DNA of 9,504 nt, from positions 1 through 9,504 of the forward strand of contig JAQGKJ010000750.1 in NCBI GenBank assembly GCA_028290165.1, given 5' to 3'. Origin of the DNA: Bradyrhizobium sp. GTDB taxonomy: Bacteria; Pseudomonadota; Alphaproteobacteria; Rhizobiales; Xanthobacteraceae. Shown piece after piece: positions 7,353-9,504 of this stretch (within the stretch, counting starts at the first letter, position 1; every line of letters starts with the position of its first letter). The notes beneath the pieces were generated by a model. It did no database searches. It saw only the letters and a list, made by a program, of their open reading frames with translations, and was not told the DNA's origin. The position numbers were made by a program, and so were the translations under genes.

Positions 7353-7541
7353 CTATTGATAGTTGGATTCGATACAGCCGCTGGCCGGGTCGGCCCTTCT
7401 TTCTATAACGGGGTCAGGAGATTCGCTGACTTGCTTCCATTCGTCCGCTTCTGCCAGCCAGTATTCCATTTCTTTCTTGGCAAGCGCAGCCCGCCCGCGG
7501 CACATGAATTCGAATGCCGCAAATTCGTCCTTTGAATACAT
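7353..7541 (-). CDS. Small hypothetical protein, 62 aa, charged helical
   Basis: A 62-aa soluble protein of unknown function. The central stretch around CRGRAALAKKEMEYWLAEADEW (from residue 14) is amphipathic and strongly helix-forming, rich in Ala, Lys and Glu with Trp and Tyr. It reads like the short conserved hypothetical proteins I associate with Bradyrhizobium-type genomes, though I cannot name the family. On the coding strand GGTGAAG precedes the ATG at 7539-7541 with 4 nt between, a plausible ribosome site, which favours this strand over the overlapping + frame. No signal peptide or membrane segment is present. It stands alone, convergent with the operon, and no function can be assigned. 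Confidence 0.6.
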   Translation of the reverse strand: MYSKDEFAAFEFMCRGRAALAKKEMEYWLAEADEWKQVSESPDPVIERRADPASGCIESNYQ

Positions 7542-7756
7542 GAAACTTCACCAAGATAGTCTCAGACTGATCGGCTCCATTTGAATATTAATTATCGATT
7601 TTGGAACGGGGCTTGACGGGTTCGTGATTATATCTCGGCCCGTTATCACAAAACACAGAGGTCAAAGGCCTGATCAGTGAACGGTCCCTTTTGAATTGGT
7701 CGATTTTTACGGCACTTTAACTTGCCCACGGGCTCTTCTCGGCACTTCTGTGCGGC

Positions 7757-7915
7757 ATGAAAAAACCAGCGCAACAGCCGACCTCTCCCCGCTGCCTAAA
7801 ATGTGGCGAGCAACCAAAATTTATGACGAGCATGCTGGACCCGCTGACCGGACGGACATTTCACATGTTCGAATGTAAGTGCGGCAATAGAACTTGGATT
7901 TCAGAAAAGATGTAG
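7757..7915 (+). CDS. 52-aa zinc-ribbon-like small protein
   Basis: A 52-residue protein with a CxxC...CxC arrangement. C13-L-K-C16 forms the first knuckle and ECKCG (C40, C42) the second, separated by a short region with SMLDPLTGRTFHMF. This fits a minimal zinc ribbon, which could bind zinc and contact nucleic acid or protein. The pattern, with CGNRTW after the second knuckle, resembles small proteins I recall from Bradyrhizobium-type genomes. The ATG at 7757 is the first in the frame after the TAA at 7718-7720. No clear Shine-Dalgarno is visible, so the start is less sure than the frame. An 83-aa open frame on the opposite strand is composition-driven and less protein-like. No function is claimed. 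Confidence 0.72.
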   Translation: MKKPAQQPTSPRCLKCGEQPKFMTSMLDPLTGRTFHMFECKCGNRTWISEKM

Positions 7916-8372
7916 GGCCGTTCGTGCCGCGACATCTCGAATTCGGTATTCCGCGGTCCCACTTTTTCCCCCCTAAAACCGCGCTCCATGTGCGAAATGT
8001 AAACAATATCGTGTGGCTTTGCTGTTTCAATCGAAGCTCGATGTTTCGAGTCACGCCATAAGACAGTGGCACGGCAAGATTCCAGCCGCTCCGCTAAGAA
8101 GGCGCTCGCCGACGAGGTGATCGAATAGGAATATCATTTTGTCCGGTGCATGAGTCTCTTGTTGGCACTTAGCAGACGTCAACGTTTCGCCGAATGTCCG
8201 CTTCGCGCCAAGAGCGGTCGTTCGATGACCTTCGTGACGGTCTAATTCTATCAACGTCGCATCCTGCCCGGCTATGCCGGATCGTCGTTGTTTGATAAAA
8301 TCTGAGCAGCGCCGCCGATGCCGCGTCGGAAAGCTTCATCAAACGTGACTCTAAGCAGCCGGCAAGCGGGGG
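7916..8372. other. Gene-poor stretch with no supported gene
   Basis: No convincing gene was found in these 457 bases. A + strand frame open at 8003-8128 ends in SAKKALADEVIE and could be the C-terminal scrap of a lost gene. Only a GTG at 8066 could start it, giving 20 residues, so it is not called. The repeat copy at 8193-8223 lies here, and the - strand frames crossing it are repeat-derived. Base composition appears lower in GC than the operon. Confidence 0.5.
8193..8223. repeat. Dispersed 31-bp hairpin repeat, copy B
   Basis: This is the second copy of the repeat at 7231-7261, in the same orientation and 962 bp downstream. It differs at six positions. CCGCT (8198-8202) and AGCGG (8213-8217) preserve the stem, while four of the six differences fall in the loop. 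Conservation of stem and flanks, AATG at the left and CGTTC at the right, argues for a real repeat unit. Confidence 0.6.
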
Positions 8373-8748
8373 ATGACTATTGTGTTGCCCAGCGTGGCAG
8401 CATTGGCGAAATTGAGCATCAATGACGTGGAGCTCAGGACGATGACTTCCTCGACATTGGCTTCGGTCGCGGCCCAGCAGGGTGGGGAAATCGCTTTGGT
8501 CGGGCGGTTCGTCTGGGCCGATCGGGAGCTCGGATGGGCCACGCAGTGGCAGATGGACTGGCAGAGGCGGACGCACTGATGGCAGGTTAGAATACCTGCT
8601 GCTTGCGCTTCGACAAGCAGGAGAGTTCTTTGACCCAATCGTCCAGGGTTAGGTGGCCCGTAGCTGGACCGGCGTCGCCGCGCTTCGTCGCTTGGCGCGG
8701 TACATGCGCGCAACCTTTCGGCAGATGGCACCGGGCGTTTATCCTTGA
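8373..8748 (+). pseudogene. Possible decayed coding remnants, unrecognised
   Basis: Protein-like segments appear in successive + frames but no intact gene. From ATG 8373 to TGA 8579, 68 residues are open with high G/C at third positions (hand count). The segment from about 8581 then reads RLEYLLLALRQAGEFFDP in another frame up to a TAG at 8650-8652. The same frame continues from 8653 with ARSWTGVAALRRLARYM and ends FRQMAPGVYP at a TGA (8746-8748). One frameshift near 8575-8590 and one nonsense change would join them. A - strand frame shares the same third positions across the first piece, so strand is not certain. I do not recognise the family. Alternatively the pieces are unrelated chance frames. 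Confidence 0.3.
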
Positions 8749-8758
8749 TGTGAATCAA
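8745..8758. promoter_or_regulatory. FNR/FixK-type binding box
   Basis: TTGAT-GTGA-ATCAA is an exact match to the symmetrical consensus TTGAT-N4-ATCAA of FNR/FixK regulators, which activate genes in low oxygen. Its centre is at 8751.5. It overlaps the end of the possible decayed frame and sits about 38 bp past the 3' end of the substrate-binding-protein gene. No start codon of a credible gene lies in either direction at the distance expected for an activator site. Confidence 0.55.
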
Positions 8759-8795
8759 TGCCGAAACCCTGGCACCTCGACCCTTTCTTGTTTCG

Positions 8796-9504
8796 TTACC
8801 GAGCATCTTCGCCGTAACTGGGATCGCAATATCTTGCCGGATCGCTCAACAGCCTCGGTGGGCTGCCGTAACGGCTGCGCAATTCGAGAACGCAGTTGAG
8901 CCCAACCTGGTCGATGTCGCCGCTTCGGAAAAAGCCGGTCGTTGGATCGAGTAATTCCGAGTAGCTTGCTTCCGCAACCGCTTGCGGCATCTGCGGAAGA
9001 TGCCGGCGCAAGATCTCGATCGCCTCGTTGCGGTTGGAGGGTTCATAGAGCCATGCAATCGAACGCCGGTAACCGCGGATATAGGCCACGATCCTGGTTC
9101 TGTTTTGCTTCGCCCAGGGCCGACGCACCGCCGCGACATTGCCCTGATAAGCTCCGATGACGTCGGTGGCTTTGAAGAACTCCGTGAAGCCGTCGTTTTT
9201 CGCGATGATGTTGTAAGGCGCGGACAACAGCGTCGCCGCGTGATGGCCGGCGCGCAAATCGGTCCAGCGCTGGATCATGCCGCCGGCGCGGACGATGGCG
9301 TAGTCGCCGTTGTCCTTGTCGAGGCCGTTTCGACGCATGATCTCGTAGAGGACAAATGCATACCCGGTCGTCAGCGCATCGACGGAGAGGGTTTTTCCGG
9401 CGAGGTCGGAAATGCTCATGATGGCTGGCGAGGTAACGAGGCTGAGAAAGCCACTGTCGCTGCCCATGACGGCCATGAAGTCAGGTTGCGGCCCGATCGG
9501 GGCC
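8796..9504 (-). CDS. ABC-transporter substrate-binding protein, NMT1/SsuA-like (N-terminus beyond window edge)
   Basis: This is the periplasmic solute-binding component of an ABC importer. About 235 C-terminal residues are visible and the frame is open through the right edge, so the internal ATG at 9476 is not the start; the signal peptide and first lobe lie outside. The visible part begins PPIGPQPDF and continues into GSDSGFLSLV. It then has DLAGKTLSVDALTTGYAF, the hinge-proximal segment typical of NMT1/SsuA/TauA-like proteins that bind thiamine-pyrimidine, sulfonate, nitrate or aromatic ligands. Later segments include the RAGGMIQRWTDLRAGHHAATLL stretch, then LLDPTTGFF and a C-terminal DPARYCDPSYGEDAR. 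The gene converges on the gene-poor region with no terminator visible after its stop. Permease and ATPase genes would be expected upstream of it, outside the window. The ligand cannot be inferred. Confidence 0.87.
   Translation of the reverse strand, partial: APIGPQPDFMAVMGSDSGFLSLVTSPAIMSISDLAGKTLSVDALTTGYAFVLYEIMRRNGLDKDNGDYAIVRAGGMIQRWTDLRAGHHAATLLSAPYNIIAKNDGFTEFFKATDVIGAYQGNVAAVRRPWAKQNRTRIVAYIRGYRRSIAWLYEPSNRNEAIEILRRHLPQMPQAVAEASYSELLDPTTGFFRSGDIDQVGLNCVLELRSRYGSPPRLLSDPARYCDPSYGEDAR

Noticed and set aside
7602..7617. Sigma-54-like promoter TGGAACG-N4-TTGAC
   Set aside because: The essential GC of the -12 element is GA here, and the -24 element is imperfect, so it is treated as chance.
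7624..7649. GTGAT...ATCAC inverted repeat as an operator
   Set aside because: The paired arms are short with a wide spacer and have no neighbouring regulator; this is within chance expectation.
7821..8072. An 83-aa open frame on the - strand
   Set aside because: It overlaps the zinc-ribbon gene in antisense and shows no domain or ribosome site that could compete with the CxxC/CxC frame.
8003..8128. Short + frame ending SAKKALADEVIE
   Set aside because: It has no ATG start and at most 20 residues from a GTG; it is noted only as a possible gene scrap.
8603..8899. A 98-aa open frame on the + strand
   Set aside because: It runs into the 3' end of the substrate-binding-protein gene and has no protein-like pattern.

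Overview
The window looks like chromosomal DNA from a GC-rich alphaproteobacterium, most likely Hyphomicrobiales of the Bradyrhizobium/Rhodopseudomonas type. This is inferred from strong G/C preference at third codon positions, from two small proteins and a dispersed repeat of kinds I associate with that group, and from a FixK/FNR-type box. No marker gene fixes the genus.

Left part (1-7151): a GntR/FCD transcriptional regulator, cut by the left edge, is divergent from a tightly packed five-gene operon on the + strand. The genes in order are a fold-type I PLP aminotransferase (829-1962), a short-chain dehydrogenase/reductase (1988-2770), an alpha/beta hydrolase (2780-3661), an M20-family N-carbamoyl-amino-acid-hydrolase-like amidase (3664-4902) and the molybdopterin-binding large subunit of a xanthine dehydrogenase/CoxL-like hydroxylase (4902-7151). 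Gaps are 25, 9 and 2 nt, then a 1-nt overlap, so they are probably one transcript. An inverted repeat at 761-787 in the divergent intergenic region is the best candidate operator. The enzyme set (hydroxylation next to C=O/C=N, hydrolytic opening, cleavage of an amide or ureido bond, redox of an alcohol or ketone, and transamination) suggests catabolism of a nitrogen-containing, possibly heterocyclic, compound. The substrate and the order of steps are inference. The [2Fe-2S] and FAD partner subunits of the hydroxylase are not in the window.

Middle part (7152-8795): gene-poor, apparently lower-GC accessory DNA. It holds a 62-aa hypothetical protein on the - strand, a 52-aa CxxC/CxC zinc-ribbon protein on the + strand, two diverged copies of a 31-bp hairpin-forming repeat (7231-7261 and 8193-8223), broken coding remnants (about 8373-8748) and a perfect FNR/FixK-type palindrome (8745-8758) with no gene in position to be driven by it.

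Right part (8796-9504): the 3' portion of an ABC-transporter substrate-binding protein of the NMT1/SsuA-like superfamily on the - strand, running in from the right edge and converging on the debris region. Its transporter may import the substrate of the left-hand operon, but nothing in the sequence ties them together directly.
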